A stretch of DNA of 64,000 nt from HGM04593 sp045647885 (GTDB lineage Bacteria; Bacteroidota; Bacteroidia; Bacteroidales; Bacteroidaceae): assembly GCA_045647885.1 (NCBI GenBank), contig JAZRMX010000022.1, positions 65,786 through 129,785 of the forward strand. The letters run 5' to 3'. The translations under genes and the position numbers were made by a program. Under the pieces are notes generated by a model. That model saw nothing but the letters and a program-made list of their open reading frames with translations, did no database searches and had not been told where the DNA came from. Positions 30,677 to 39,969 of this stretch are shown piece by piece (positions within the stretch are counted from its first letter, which is position 1; each line of letters begins with the position of its first letter).

Positions 30677-31612
30677 ATGAAAAAGACTAAGTGTTTGATT
30701 ATCGGTTCGGGCCCTGCGGGCTACACTGCTGCGATATATGCTTCGCGTGCCAATCTTTCACCGATACTATATGAGGGTATTCAGCCTGGTGGGCAGCTTA
30801 CACAGACTACAGTGGTGGAGAATTTCCCCGGTTTCCCATTGGGTATAACCGGCCCGGAACTTATGGATAATATGCGTAAGCAGGCTGTTAATGTCGGTGC
30901 TGATGTACGTTCCGGCAGTGTTGTCGATGTGGATTTTGAGGAATTGCCTTATAAGGTGACCATTGATGATGGAACTGTAATTACAGCTGACACTGTAATT
31001 ATTGCAACCGGTGCTGCGGCAAAGTACCTCGGTCTTTCCGACGAAATAAAATATCAGGGTATGGGCGTTAGCGCCTGTGCTACCTGCGACGGCTTTTTCT
31101 ATCGCAAAAAGGTTGTTGCGGTAGTGGGCGGTGGCGATACTGCGTGTGAAGAGGCTAACTATCTTGCCTCGCTTGCGGCAAAGGTGTATCTTATTGTGCG
31201 CAAGCCTTACTTGCGTGCTTCAAAGGCTATGCAGGACCGCACATTGAACAATCCTAAAATTGAGGTGCTTTTCGAGCATAACACCGAGGGCCTTTTTGGA
31301 GAAGATGGGGTGGAGGGTGTTCACCTTGTAAAACGCAAGGGTGAGCCCGACGAGAAACATTACGATATTGCAGTCGATGGTTTCTTCCTTGCCATAGGCC
31401 ATAAACCCAACAGTGATATTTTCAAGAAATATCTGAAAACCGATGAAACCGGGTATTTCGTTCCTGCCGATGCGAGCGGTGTGAAGACTCTTGTACCCGG
31501 TGTCTTTGTTGCCGGTGATGTTGCCGACCCTCATTATCGTCAGGCAATAAATGCTGCTGCAAGCGGTTGCCGTGCCGCAATGGAGGCTGAACGTTATTTG
31601 TCGGGAAAGTAA
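30677..31612 (+). CDS. trxB: Thioredoxin-disulfide reductase
   Basis: A 311-residue low-molecular-weight TrxR. FAD-binding GSGPAGYTAAIYASRA (about residues 10-25), the redox pair C134-A-T-C137 in SACATCDGFF, the NADPH motif GGGDTACEEANYL, and the C-terminal FAD motif PGVFVAGDVADPHYRQ. It reduces thioredoxin with NADPH in the cytoplasm. Located 59 bases after the LolA-like gene and 47 before manA. A 14-base palindrome CCCTTTTAAAAGGG (31614-31627) lies just after the stop. Confidence 0.97.
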   Translation: MKKTKCLIIGSGPAGYTAAIYASRANLSPILYEGIQPGGQLTQTTVVENFPGFPLGITGPELMDNMRKQAVNVGADVRSGSVVDVDFEELPYKVTIDDGTVITADTVIIATGAAAKYLGLSDEIKYQGMGVSACATCDGFFYRKKVVAVVGGGDTACEEANYLASLAAKVYLIVRKPYLRASKAMQDRTLNNPKIEVLFEHNTEGLFGEDGVEGVHLVKRKGEPDEKHYDIAVDGFFLAIGHKPNSDIFKKYLKTDETGYFVPADASGVKTLVPGVFVAGDVADPHYRQAINAAASGCRAAMEAERYLSGK

Positions 31613-31613
31613 T

Positions 31614-31627
31614 CCCTTTTAAAAGGG
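31614..31627. repeat. Short palindrome after trxB
   Basis: CCCTTTTAAAAGGG directly follows the trxB stop. With no loop and no T-run it is a weak hairpin at most; it may trim or attenuate read-through into manA. Confidence 0.3.
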
Positions 31628-31659
31628 TGGTATCCTGTAACTAAACACAAAATAAGAAT

Positions 31660-32706
31660 ATGGATATACAATATCCCTTATATCCGCTCCTGTTCGAGAA
31701 TAATTTCCGTACTGTGGTGTGGGGTGGGCATAACCTGAAACCAATGAAGGGCATCTTGCCCGACGGCGAGCGTGTAGGCGAGAGCTGGGAGGTCAGTGCT
31801 GTTCCCGGGTGGGAGTCTGTTGTGAAAAACGGACTCTTTGCCGGCAGTAAACTCTCGGAACTTGTTGCCGATTATGGCGGTTATCTGCTCGGTGCATCGG
31901 TGCTTGAAAAGTATGGTCTGGAATTTCCTGTCCTTGTGAAGTTCATAGATGCTATGCAGGATCTCTCCATTCAGGTGCATCCGGGTGACGAAATTGCCCG
32001 CGAGCGCCACGGGTGCTTTGGGAAAACAGAGATGTGGTATGTGCTTAAGGCCGAGCCGGGCGCAGTGCTTTATTCGGGCTTTAATCAGGCAATAACACCT
32101 TACGAGTATGAGAAACGTGTTGAGGACGGCAGTATATGCGAAGTGCTCCAGCGTCACGAGGTTAAAGCCGGTGACTGTTTCTATATTCCTGCCGGTCGTG
32201 TGCACGCTATCTGCGGTGGTATGATGATTGCGGAAATCCAGCAGAGTTCCGACATTACTTACCGCATTTTCGACTATAACCGCCCGGGGCTCGACGGAAA
32301 GATGCGTGAGCTCCATGTGCAGGAGGCGAAGGCAGCCATAGACTTCAAGCTCTACGACGACTACAAGGTGTCGTATGAACGCAGAATCAACAAGCCGGTA
32401 CCCCTGGTGGAGTCGCCGTTCTTTGTAGTGAAACTGCTTGAGGTTGACAGGGCTTTCCATCGCAAACTCTTCAAATATGACTCTTTTGTTGTTTATGTGT
32501 GCCTTGAGGGTGATTGTACCATTAATGTCAAGAGCCTTAATTACGACGGTTGTTCTATCCCCGAAAACTATGAGCGTGTAGTGCATCTAACCGAGGGTTG
32601 CAGCTGTCTTGTTCCCGTCTGCTGTGCCGACTATGATGTTGTGCCCAATAATGAGTCGGGTGTTACAAGGTTGCTCGAGGTTTACATTGACAACAAGAAT
32701 TTTTGA
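31660..32706 (+). CDS. manA: Mannose-6-phosphate isomerase, class I
   Basis: A 348-residue cupin-type PMI. Zinc and active-site motifs: LSIQVHPGDEIARERHG (about residues 104-120), FGKTEMWYVL, the helical domain between, and FYIPAGRVHAICGGMMIAEIQQSSDITYRIFDYNRPG (His, Glu, Arg). It interconverts fructose-6-phosphate and mannose-6-phosphate, feeding GDP-mannose synthesis or mannose use. Last gene of the ftsK run. Nothing unusual is seen. Confidence 0.95.
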   Translation: MDIQYPLYPLLFENNFRTVVWGGHNLKPMKGILPDGERVGESWEVSAVPGWESVVKNGLFAGSKLSELVADYGGYLLGASVLEKYGLEFPVLVKFIDAMQDLSIQVHPGDEIARERHGCFGKTEMWYVLKAEPGAVLYSGFNQAITPYEYEKRVEDGSICEVLQRHEVKAGDCFYIPAGRVHAICGGMMIAEIQQSSDITYRIFDYNRPGLDGKMRELHVQEAKAAIDFKLYDDYKVSYERRINKPVPLVESPFFVVKLLEVDRAFHRKLFKYDSFVVYVCLEGDCTINVKSLNYDGCSIPENYERVVHLTEGCSCLVPVCCADYDVVPNNESGVTRLLEVYIDNKNF

Positions 32707-32768
32707 TAATTATTCAATTGTGAGGTGTAAAAAGTGCGAAAAAGTTTCTTGCAGAAGAAAATAATTGC

Positions 32769-32776
32769 TATCTTTG
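32769..32776 (+). promoter_or_regulatory. Promoter of rplU-rpmA
   Basis: TATCTTTG (-7) with TTTC at 32745-32748, 20 bases upstream (-33-like), fits the Bacteroidota consensus. The leader to the rplU ATG is about 85 bases and contains GGGTTG and GAGGG...CCTCCC segments that can pair. Confidence 0.6.
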
Positions 32777-32863
32777 CACCCGATTTAGTCCGCAGGGGTT
32801 GAATAAGATGCGCTCACAAAGAGGGCACACCTCCCGGAAATCACAATAAAAGCTATAAATTAA

Positions 32864-33253
32864 ATGTACGCAATTGTTGAGATTAACGGACAGCAGTTCA
32901 AGGCAGAGGCCGGCAAAAAGCTGTACGTGCACCACATTAAAGGTGCTCAGAATGACACAACCGTAGAGTTCGATCGCGTGTTGTTGTTGGATAATGAAGG
33001 TGCTATCACCGTGGGTGCTCCCACCGTTGAGGGCGCAAAAGTAGTTTGCTACATCGGCAACGTTCGTGAAATGAAACAGACTCGCAAGTCAAAGGATGGT
33101 CAGAACATCGTTACAACACGTGTTATCGACCCCACTTTGGTTAAGGGTGACAAAGTTTTGGTTTTCCACAAACGTCGTCGCAAAGGTTACCGCAAATTGA
33201 ACGGTCACCGTCAGCAGTTTACAGAGTTAGTTGTTAAAGAAATTATCGGTTAA
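32864..33253 (+). CDS. rplU: 50S ribosomal protein L21
   Basis: A 129-residue L21, longer than the roughly 103 residues of E. coli. It begins MYAIVEINGQQFKAEAGKKLYV, has DRVLLLDNEGAITVGAPTVEGA, and the RNA-binding VFHKRRRKGYRKLNGHRQQFTEL. The extra length is a C-terminal VVKEIIG and a loop about residues 64-85, common in Bacteroidota. It binds 23S rRNA. rpmA follows after 19 bases, the universal L21-L27 pair. Confidence 0.98.
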   Translation: MYAIVEINGQQFKAEAGKKLYVHHIKGAQNDTTVEFDRVLLLDNEGAITVGAPTVEGAKVVCYIGNVREMKQTRKSKDGQNIVTTRVIDPTLVKGDKVLVFHKRRRKGYRKLNGHRQQFTELVVKEIIG

Positions 33254-33272
33254 TTTTTAAAAAAGAAGTATT

Positions 33273-33539
33273 ATGGCACATAAGAAAGGTGTTGGTAGTT
33301 CAAAGAACGGCCGCGAGTCAGCAAGTCAGAGACTTGGTGTTAAAATCTGGGGCGGTCAGGTATGTAAAGCCGGTAATATCATCGTTCGTCAGCGTGGTAC
33401 AGTTCACTATCCCGGTGCAAACATCGGTATGGGTAGCGATCACACTCTCTATGCTTTGATAGACGGCGTTGTAACTTTCAAACGTGGTAAGAATGACAAG
33501 AGCTATGTTTCTGTTGCTCCTATCGCCGAGAAAAACTAA
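33273..33539 (+). CDS. rpmA: 50S ribosomal protein L27
   Basis: An 88-residue L27 starting MAHKKGVGSSKNGRESASQRLGVK, with GNIIVRQRGT and GMGSDHTLYAL. The N-terminal tail reaches the peptidyl-transferase centre. No cleavable prepeptide of the Firmicutes type is present. It ends the rplU operon before a strong terminator. Confidence 0.99.
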   Translation: MAHKKGVGSSKNGRESASQRLGVKIWGGQVCKAGNIIVRQRGTVHYPGANIGMGSDHTLYALIDGVVTFKRGKNDKSYVSVAPIAEKN

Positions 33540-33564
33540 TTAAGGAGAAATTATCCGCATAAAA

Positions 33565-33599
33565 TAAAGGCAACCTTTTGGGGTTGCCTTTATTTTTTT
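33565..33599 (+). terminator. Intrinsic terminator after rpmA
   Basis: TAAAGGCAACC (33565-33575) pairs with GGTTGCCTTTA (33582-33592), 6-base loop, followed by seven T. Confidence 0.9.
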
Positions 33600-33653
33600 G
33601 TCTTGTAGGCTCAATTTTTTTGGCAAGCGTGTTAAAAACAATAAAATAAATTG

Positions 33654-33661
33654 TACCTTTG
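33654..33661 (+). promoter_or_regulatory. -7 promoter box for serS
   Basis: TACCTTTG matches TANNTTTG; the ATG at 33719 is 57 bases on. The leader has a small hairpin ACCGC/GCGGT (33668-33684). Confidence 0.55.
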
Positions 33662-33718
33662 TGAGTTACCGCATTTTTGGCGGTTGTTTTGCAAGAATAT
33701 AAAGAAAAACAAAAATAT

Positions 33719-34993
33719 ATGCTTACAATTAAAGTTATTGCCCAGGAGACCGAGAAGGTTATTAAGGGCCTTGAGAAAAAGCATTTCAATAATGCGAAAG
33801 AGACTATAGAGAAGGTTCTTGAGTTTGACAAAGAGCGTCGCACTGCACAGGCAGAACTCGACAATGTGCTTGCGCAGAACAAGCAGCTTGCTGCAAAAAT
33901 CGGCCAGTTGATGAAGGAGAAAAACCTCGAAGAGGCTGAGAACGTAAAGGCGCAGGTTGCTGCTCTTAAAGAGAGCGCAAAGGCTTTGGAGGAGAAGATG
34001 AATGCTGCGGCCGAAAGTGTAAATGCTTTGCTTTATACCATCCCCAACATCCCCTACGACGAGGTACCCGAAGGTAAGGTTGCCGAGGATAATGTGGTGG
34101 AAAAGACCGGTGGTATGGAAACCGTGTTGCCCGAGAATGCTCTTCCTCACTGGGAACTTGCAAAGAAATATGACCTCATCGATTTCGACCTCGGTGTGAA
34201 GATTACCGGTGCCGGTTTCCCTGTTTATAAAGGCAAGGGTGCGCAGTTGCAGCGTGCACTTATTAACTTCTTCCTCGACGAGGCTCGCAAGGCTGGTTAT
34301 GTTGAGATTATGCCTCCCACAGTGGTTAATGCCGCCTCGGGATTCGGTACAGGACAGTTGCCCGACAAAGAGGGACAGATGTACCACTGCGGTCTCGATG
34401 ACCTCTACCTCATTCCCACTGCCGAGGTGCCCGTGACAAACATCTATCGCGATGTTATTCTCGACGAAAAGTCACTTCCCATAAAGAACTGCGCTTACAC
34501 ACAGTGTTTCCGTCGTGAGGCCGGTTCATACGGCAAAGATGTGCGCGGTCTTAACCGTCTGCACGAGTTCTCAAAGGTAGAGATTGTTCGCATTGACACT
34601 CCCGAGCACAGCAAGGAGTCACACAAAGAGATGCTCGAGCACGTAGAGGGTCTTTTGAAGAAACTCGAACTCCCTTATCGTATTCTCCGTCTTTGTGGTG
34701 GTGATATGAGCTTTACCGCAGCTCTCTGCTTCGACTTTGAGGTATATTCAGAGGCGCAGAAGCGTTGGTTGGAGGTAAGCTCTGTATCAAACTTCGACAA
34801 CTATCAGGCTAACCGCTTGAAATGTCGTTACCGCACAGCCGACAAGAAGACAGAGCTTTGCCACACACTCAACGGTTCGGCACTAGCTCTTCCCCGTATA
34901 GTAGCGGCTTTGCTCGAGAACAACCAGACTCCCGAGGGTATTAAGATTCCCAAGGCTCTTGTTCCTTACTGTGGTTTTGAGATTATTGATTAA
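33719..34993 (+). CDS. serS: Seryl-tRNA synthetase
   Basis: A 424-residue class II synthetase, starting MLTIKVIAQETEKV at 33719 (the upstream in-frame start is a TTG inside the leader). Residues about 1-105 form the tRNA-Ser-binding antiparallel coiled coil. The catalytic core has motif 1 region PVYKGKGAQLQRALINFF, motif 2 FRREAGSYGKDVRGLNRLHEF and motif 3 NGSALALPRIVAALLEN. It charges tRNA-Ser, including the GCU isoacceptor at 4185. Followed after 32 bases by the fused flavoprotein gene, probably in one transcript. Confidence 0.98.
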   Translation: MLTIKVIAQETEKVIKGLEKKHFNNAKETIEKVLEFDKERRTAQAELDNVLAQNKQLAAKIGQLMKEKNLEEAENVKAQVAALKESAKALEEKMNAAAESVNALLYTIPNIPYDEVPEGKVAEDNVVEKTGGMETVLPENALPHWELAKKYDLIDFDLGVKITGAGFPVYKGKGAQLQRALINFFLDEARKAGYVEIMPPTVVNAASGFGTGQLPDKEGQMYHCGLDDLYLIPTAEVPVTNIYRDVILDEKSLPIKNCAYTQCFRREAGSYGKDVRGLNRLHEFSKVEIVRIDTPEHSKESHKEMLEHVEGLLKKLELPYRILRLCGGDMSFTAALCFDFEVYSEAQKRWLEVSSVSNFDNYQANRLKCRYRTADKKTELCHTLNGSALALPRIVAALLENNQTPEGIKIPKALVPYCGFEIID

Positions 34994-35025
34994 CGTAGAA
35001 TATAATTACACAAAATATTACCGAT

Positions 35026-37314
35026 ATGTTTAAAATAGTATCGAAAGAACAATTCTCTGAAAAGGTTTTTCGTTTGCGTGTAGAGGCTCCGTTGATTGCA
35101 AAATCGTACAGAGCCGGTAACTTCGTTATTATCCGCGTGGGTGAGAAGGGCGAGCGTATTCCCTTGACCATTGCACACGCCGACGCCGAGAAGGGTATCA
35201 TTACATTGGTAATTCAGAAGGTGGGCTTGAGCTCATCGCGCCTGTGCGACCTTAATGAGGGCGATTACATCACCGACGTGGTAGGTCCTCTCGGTCAGGC
35301 TACTCACATTGAGAATTTCGGTACAGTTGTATGTGCCGGTGGTGGTGTGGGCGTTGCGCCTATGCTTCCCATTGCAGCTGCTCTTAAGAAGGCCGGTAAC
35401 CGTGTGATCTCGGTACTAGCAGGTCGTTCAAAAGACCTTATTATCCTCGAAAAAGAGGTACGCGAGGTATCGGACGAGGTAATTATTATGACCGACGATG
35501 GTTCTTATGGCGACAAAGGTCTTGTTACCGAGGGTATCGAGCGTGTAATCAAGCGCGAGACCGTTAATCACTGTGTGGCTATCGGTCCTGCCATAATGAT
35601 GAAATTTGTATGTAAGCTTACAAAACAATATGAAATTCCCACCGTTGTATCACTCAACACCATTATGGTCGATGGTACAGGTATGTGCGGTGCTTGCCGT
35701 GTAACCGTTGGTGGAAAAACTAAATTCGTTTGCGTGGATGGCCCAGAATTCGATGGCCACCAGGTTGATTTTGACGGAATGATGCAGCGTTTGGGCAGCT
35801 TCAAACGTGAGGAGGCCGAGGAGTTGCAGAAGCTCGAAAAATGCGAGGCTGAGGGCGAAGCTTGCGAGCTTACAAACCGCGATGCAGAGTGGCGTGTGGC
35901 TCTCCGCAGCAAGATGAAGCCCAAGGAGCGCACAACAATAGAGCGTTGTGTTATGCCCGAGCTTGAGCCTGCTTATCGTGCTACAAAGTTGCGCGAGGAG
36001 GTTAATACCGGTCTTACAAAAGAGATGGCAATGGTTGAGGCACAGCGTTGTCTCGACTGCCCCAACCCTGCTTGTATGGAGGGTTGCCCCGTGAGCATAC
36101 AGATACCTTCGTTCATTAAGAATATTGAGCGTGGCGAGTTTGCAAAGGCAGCCCAGGTGCTTAAGATGACAAGTTCGTTGCCCGCTGTTTGCGGTCGCGT
36201 TTGTCCCCAGGAGAAACAGTGCGAGAGCAAGTGTATCCACTTGAAGATGGGTCACAAGGCTGTTGCTATTGGTGCTCTTGAGCGTTTTGCTGCCGACTAT
36301 GCACGCGAGAGCGGTGAGCAGTCGGTTCCTGCAGTTGCTCCTTCAAACGGTATTAAGGTTGCTGTTGTAGGTTCGGGTCCTGCCGGTCTTTCTTTTGCCG
36401 GCGATATGGCAAAACTCGGTTATAGCGTAACCGTGTTCGAGGCTCTCCACGAGATTGGTGGCGTGCTCAAATATGGTATTCCCGAATTCCGTTTGCCTAA
36501 CGCAATTGTTGATGTCGAGATTGATACTCTCAAGGCTATGGGTGTTGAGTTTGTAAAGGACTGCGTGATTGGAAAGACAATTTCCATTGCACAGCTCGAG
36601 GAGGAGGGTTATAAGGGTGTATTCGTAGCATCGGGTGCCGGTCTTCCCAACTTTATGAACATTCCTGGCGAGAACTCTATAAACATCCTTTCTTCAAACG
36701 AGTACCTTACTCGTGTGAACCTTATGGATGCTTCTAACCCCGAAACCGATACTCCTATGCACATTGGTAAGCGTGTGGCTGTGGTTGGTGGTGGCAACAC
36801 CGCTATGGACTCTGTTCGTACCGCGCTTCGTTTGGGTGCCGAGCGTGCGATGATTATCTATCGTCGTTCCGAGGCTGAAATGCCCGCTCGTCTCGAGGAG
36901 GTTAAGCACGCGAAGGAGGAGGGTGTTGAGTTCCTCACACTCCACAACCCCATTGAATATATTGCCGACGAGAAGGGTTGCGTGAAACAGATTGTATTGC
37001 AGAAGATGGAGCTTGGTGAGCCCGATGCTTCGGGCCGTCGTTCTCCTGTGCCCATCGAGGGTGCAATAGAGACCATCGATATTGATATGGCGGTGGTTTC
37101 TGTGGGTGTTTCTCCCAACCCCCTTGTTCCCACTTCGGTTGAGGGCTTGGAGCTTGGTCGCAAGAATACAATTGCTGTGAACGAGAAGATGCAGTCGTCT
37201 ATACCTTTCATCTTTGCCGGTGGCGACATCGTACGCGGTGGTGCAACAGTTATCCTTGCTATGGGTGACGGCCGTAACGCAGCTGCTTCAATGCACGAGA
37301 TGTTGAGCAAGTGA
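35026..37314 (+). CDS. Fused FAD/NAD ferredoxin reductase-like and GltD-like flavoprotein (NfnAB/GltA type)
   Basis: A 762-residue fusion. Residues about 1-275 resemble PyrK/NfnA: ferredoxin-reductase FAD domain (SYRAGNFVIIRVGEKGERIPLTIA), NAD domain (VCAGGGVGVAPMLPIA) and [2Fe-2S] cysteines in GTGMCGACRV...FVCVDGPEFDGH. Residues about 290-762 resemble GltD/NfnB: Fe-S cysteines CLDCPNPACMEGCPV and CGRVCPQEKQCESKCI, FAD motif GSGPAGLSFAGDMAKLG and NADPH motif GGGNTAMDSVRTALRLG. NfnAB bifurcates electrons among NADH, NADPH and ferredoxin; the fusion is annotated in Bacteroides as dihydroorotate dehydrogenase B/glutamate synthase. The exact activity is not proven. Confidence 0.9.
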   Translation: MFKIVSKEQFSEKVFRLRVEAPLIAKSYRAGNFVIIRVGEKGERIPLTIAHADAEKGIITLVIQKVGLSSSRLCDLNEGDYITDVVGPLGQATHIENFGTVVCAGGGVGVAPMLPIAAALKKAGNRVISVLAGRSKDLIILEKEVREVSDEVIIMTDDGSYGDKGLVTEGIERVIKRETVNHCVAIGPAIMMKFVCKLTKQYEIPTVVSLNTIMVDGTGMCGACRVTVGGKTKFVCVDGPEFDGHQVDFDGMMQRLGSFKREEAEELQKLEKCEAEGEACELTNRDAEWRVALRSKMKPKERTTIERCVMPELEPAYRATKLREEVNTGLTKEMAMVEAQRCLDCPNPACMEGCPVSIQIPSFIKNIERGEFAKAAQVLKMTSSLPAVCGRVCPQEKQCESKCIHLKMGHKAVAIGALERFAADYARESGEQSVPAVAPSNGIKVAVVGSGPAGLSFAGDMAKLGYSVTVFEALHEIGGVLKYGIPEFRLPNAIVDVEIDTLKAMGVEFVKDCVIGKTISIAQLEEEGYKGVFVASGAGLPNFMNIPGENSINILSSNEYLTRVNLMDASNPETDTPMHIGKRVAVVGGGNTAMDSVRTALRLGAERAMIIYRRSEAEMPARLEEVKHAKEEGVEFLTLHNPIEYIADEKGCVKQIVLQKMELGEPDASGRRSPVPIEGAIETIDIDMAVVSVGVSPNPLVPTSVEGLELGRKNTIAVNEKMQSSIPFIFAGGDIVRGGATVILAMGDGRNAAASMHEMLSK

Positions 37315-37361
37315 TTTAATATGTGACATCCAACTGACCCCAGGCGGGTGGATATATATGC

Positions 37362-37408
37362 AAAGCGGCGTATGAAGAAATTTTATAGATTCCTGCATAC
37401 GCTGCTTT
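37362..37408 (+). terminator. Hairpin after the fused flavoprotein gene
   Basis: AAAGCGGCGTATG (37362-37374) pairs with CATACGCTGCTTT (37396-37408) with one G-U; a 21-base AU-rich loop and TTTATTTATT after. Confidence 0.7.
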
Positions 37409-37476
37409 TATTTATTGTAGCTTGACTATTGAGATTGTGTGTGAGTGCAGAGACTGGTTTTAAATATTGATTCAGA

Positions 37477-38805
37477 ATGAAAACGAAGATAACAAACAGG
37501 GAAATTTGGAGTATTGCTTTGCCGATTATGTTGGGAAATATGGCTCAGACCATAATCAGTTTCACTGACACTGCGTTCTTGGGCCATCTTGGTGTGGTTG
37601 CTTTAGGGGCTTCGATGCTCGCCGGGCTTTTTTATTTTGTTTTCACCACGGTGGTGGCCGGCTTTGCGGTAGGTATTCAAATTATCGTGGCGCGTCGTTT
37701 CGGCGAGAAAAATTACGGCAGAATAGGTGTCATTTTTGAACACGGTGCGTTTTTTGTCTTTATTCTGGGCTCTTTGCTGTTTACTGTATTATATTTTTTC
37801 TCGAGCGATCTGCTGCTATGGCTAATAGACTCGCCAAACATATACGAGGCTTCGTTGGATTATATAAAATATCGTCAGTTCGGTATTCTCTTTGTCTGTT
37901 TTAATTTTTTATATCGTGCTTTGTATGTGGGAATTTCCAACACAAAAGTAATCACATATTCCACGATAATAATGGCGCTTGTCAATATTTTCTTGGATTA
38001 TTGCCTGATATTTGGCAATTTCGGTTTCCCGGATATGGGTATAGGTGGTGCTGCTTTGGCTTCATTGTGTGCCGAGTTTTCGGCTTTTGTGTTCTTTACG
38101 TTTTATAGTTATATGAAGTTAAGAAGGAGAGAGTATGGTATGTTCAAGATACACAGGCCGGAGGCGGAGCTGATGGGTAGAATGTTGAAACTTTCCACGC
38201 CCACTATGATGCAGAGGTTATTCTCTTTTGGTGTGTGGTTCGTGTTTTTTGTTCTGATAGAAAAGATGGGGGAAACGGCAACCGGTATATCTTCTATAAC
38301 GAGAAGTGTGTATATGATTTTGATTACGCCTTGTTTTGCCTTCTCTACCACCACAAATACGTTGGTTAGCCGAATTATCGGCGAGGGGCATATCAACCAG
38401 ATTTTTTCCACAATTAACAAGGTTCTGAAAAATTGTATGTTTTGTACAATACCTATAGTGCTTCTTGTTGCGCTCTTTCCGGCTCGCATAGCAGGTATTT
38501 ACACCGATGATTCGGATTTTGCGCAGCTCGTTGTTCCTTCTATTCTGGTGATATGCAGCGGTACTGTTTTCCAAAGCATAGGCAATGCCTACTTCGAGGC
38601 GGTTTCGGGCACGGGTAACACTTCGGTGGCTCTCTATCTTGAGGCTGTAATACTTGTGGTTTACATCTTTTTTGTCTTTGTGATGACACATTTTGCAACA
38701 AGGGTTGAATTTGTGTGGACGGCCGAAATTTTGTATGGCGCGTTGCTTGGAACCTTTTGCTTTCTTTATATGAAATATGCCAAGTGGGACAGTAAGAGAA
38801 TCTGA
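37477..38805 (+). CDS. MATE family efflux transporter
   Basis: A 442-residue protein with twelve membrane segments and MATE features: IWSIALPIMLGNMAQTIISFTDTAFLGHLG (first helix with the conserved Asp), GFAVGIQIIVARRFGEKN, and the second repeat QRLFSFGVWFVFFVLIEKMGETATG. It exports cationic compounds in exchange for Na+ or H+. It is monocistronic, after a terminator; no clear -7 box is seen in the 70 bases before it. It converges on the GntR/ABC operon. Confidence 0.93.
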   Translation: MKTKITNREIWSIALPIMLGNMAQTIISFTDTAFLGHLGVVALGASMLAGLFYFVFTTVVAGFAVGIQIIVARRFGEKNYGRIGVIFEHGAFFVFILGSLLFTVLYFFSSDLLLWLIDSPNIYEASLDYIKYRQFGILFVCFNFLYRALYVGISNTKVITYSTIIMALVNIFLDYCLIFGNFGFPDMGIGGAALASLCAEFSAFVFFTFYSYMKLRRREYGMFKIHRPEAELMGRMLKLSTPTMMQRLFSFGVWFVFFVLIEKMGETATGISSITRSVYMILITPCFAFSTTTNTLVSRIIGEGHINQIFSTINKVLKNCMFCTIPIVLLVALFPARIAGIYTDDSDFAQLVVPSILVICSGTVFQSIGNAYFEAVSGTGNTSVALYLEAVILVVYIFFVFVMTHFATRVEFVWTAEILYGALLGTFCFLYMKYAKWDSKRI

Positions 38806-38876
38806 TTATTAGCTTGCCGTGTATTTTTGTTGCCTTGGGGTAAAAAGGAAACCGGTAATATTCTTTACTTGAAGGG

Positions 38877-39221
38877 TTACAGTAACTTCATTATATCTTC
38901 TTTTGTTATGCCCAAGAGGGCTGCTTTTGCTTTGAATTGCGGCAGTTCTTCCTCTATGAATTCGCGGCGTTGCGCCTCTCTGATTCTCTCCTTCGCTCCG
39001 CTTTTGACAAAATATCCGAGGCCTCGCTTGTTGTATATAATCTCCTTGCTTTCGAGTAATTGGTAAGAACGCACAATGGTGTTGGGGTTCACACCGAGCG
39101 TTGCACCAAGCTCGCGTACCGACGGTATGCGTGCCTCCTCGGTCCACGTGTCGCAGAGGATTTTCTCCTGCATCATATCGGCGGTTTGTAAGTATATAGG
39201 CTTGTGTTCGTTGAACTCCAT
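38877..39221 (-). CDS. GntR-family regulator, YtrA type
   Basis: A 114-residue protein with a GntR winged helix only (about residues 8-75: KPIYLQTADMMQEKILCDTW, IPSVRELGATLGVNPNTIVRSYQLLESKEIIYNKRGLGYFV) and a short helical tail typical of the YtrA subfamily, with no ligand domain. YtrA proteins repress linked ABC exporters. It is the last gene of the minus-strand ABC operon, four bases after the second membrane subunit, so it probably represses its own operon. The trigger is unknown, often cell-wall antibiotics in Firmicutes. Confidence 0.92.
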   Translation of the reverse strand: MEFNEHKPIYLQTADMMQEKILCDTWTEEARIPSVRELGATLGVNPNTIVRSYQLLESKEIIYNKRGLGYFVKSGAKERIREAQRREFIEEELPQFKAKAALLGITKEDIMKLL

Positions 39222-39225
39222 AGGT

Positions 39226-39969
39226 CTATGCTTTTATACGTTTAAGAAACAAGTATATAATGGGCTGTAAAACGGCAATGTTTATGAGTGCAATTATCTC
39301 AAAACCCTCTACAACACCGGTGGGGGTTAATTTGTCATCAATAACTATGTCGAAGACTGTTTCAATGAGGTTTATTTCTGTAATAGTTATCAATACTATT
39401 ATTAAAATGCTCTGCCATATTTTACATTGTGTAAAAATAAACAAAAAGAGTGTATTAATAGTGATTGCTCCCCATAAAGTGATTACATAGTGCAAAAGAT
39501 TCAGTTCTCTTTGGTTTATGAGGTTCATCAAATCCCATTTGTCGAAAAAGATAAAGTGCTTCATCGAGAACCCTGATGCGATGAAATCGATGCACATTTT
39601 CGCAATAAGTATGGTAACGGGGGCAACGATTAAGGTGTTGATGAGCAGGGAGATGTATTTCTCTATATTGCTTGCCGGCAGTGTTGCGTACATGTGTTTA
39701 TATCTTTTCTTGAACAGTCGGTAATAAAAAATAAAAGGCGATATGGAGATTATAAACACCAGCATATCGTTGCTTAATGTGCGGAATATGGGCCCAATGA
39801 GCCTTGCCTCCTCGTTTGCAGCGTGGTTCAGAACTCTCATCAGCATAACGAATACCAATAGTATGGCGCCGAAGAGTGTAATCTTGTATATATAACGGCT
39901 GCTTTTGTTTTCGTATACGAGCAGGCGTGAAAGCCTTTGCAGGTCTATGTTGTTGTTTGTGGTTTTCAT
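39226..39969 (-). CDS. ABC exporter membrane subunit, paralog 2
   Basis: A 247-residue membrane protein with about six hydrophobic segments. It is clearly paralogous to its upstream neighbour: both have a start with RLLVYENKSSRYIYK / HLLAYEHKSSRFLRN, and the loop LPASNIEKYISLLINT / LPASNLEKYLSLLVNT after the second membrane segment. No named family is certain; the layout is ABC-2-permease-like. It overlaps the upstream gene by four bases and precedes the YtrA gene. Together with the ATPase it forms a probable heteromeric exporter. Confidence 0.75.
   Translation of the reverse strand: MKTTNNNIDLQRLSRLLVYENKSSRYIYKITLFGAILLVFVMLMRVLNHAANEEARLIGPIFRTLSNDMLVFIISISPFIFYYRLFKKRYKHMYATLPASNIEKYISLLINTLIVAPVTILIAKMCIDFIASGFSMKHFIFFDKWDLMNLINQRELNLLHYVITLWGAITINTLFLFIFTQCKIWQSILIIVLITITEINLIETVFDIVIDDKLTPTGVVEGFEIIALINIAVLQPIIYLFLKRIKA

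Noticed and set aside
31678..32586. 302-codon frame antisense to manA
   Set aside because: No recognisable motif; manA is complete on the other strand.
32777..32863. Ribosomal-protein leader regulating rplU
   Set aside because: The 85-base leader has weak pairing only and no match to a leader I can name; kept as an ordinary 5' UTR.
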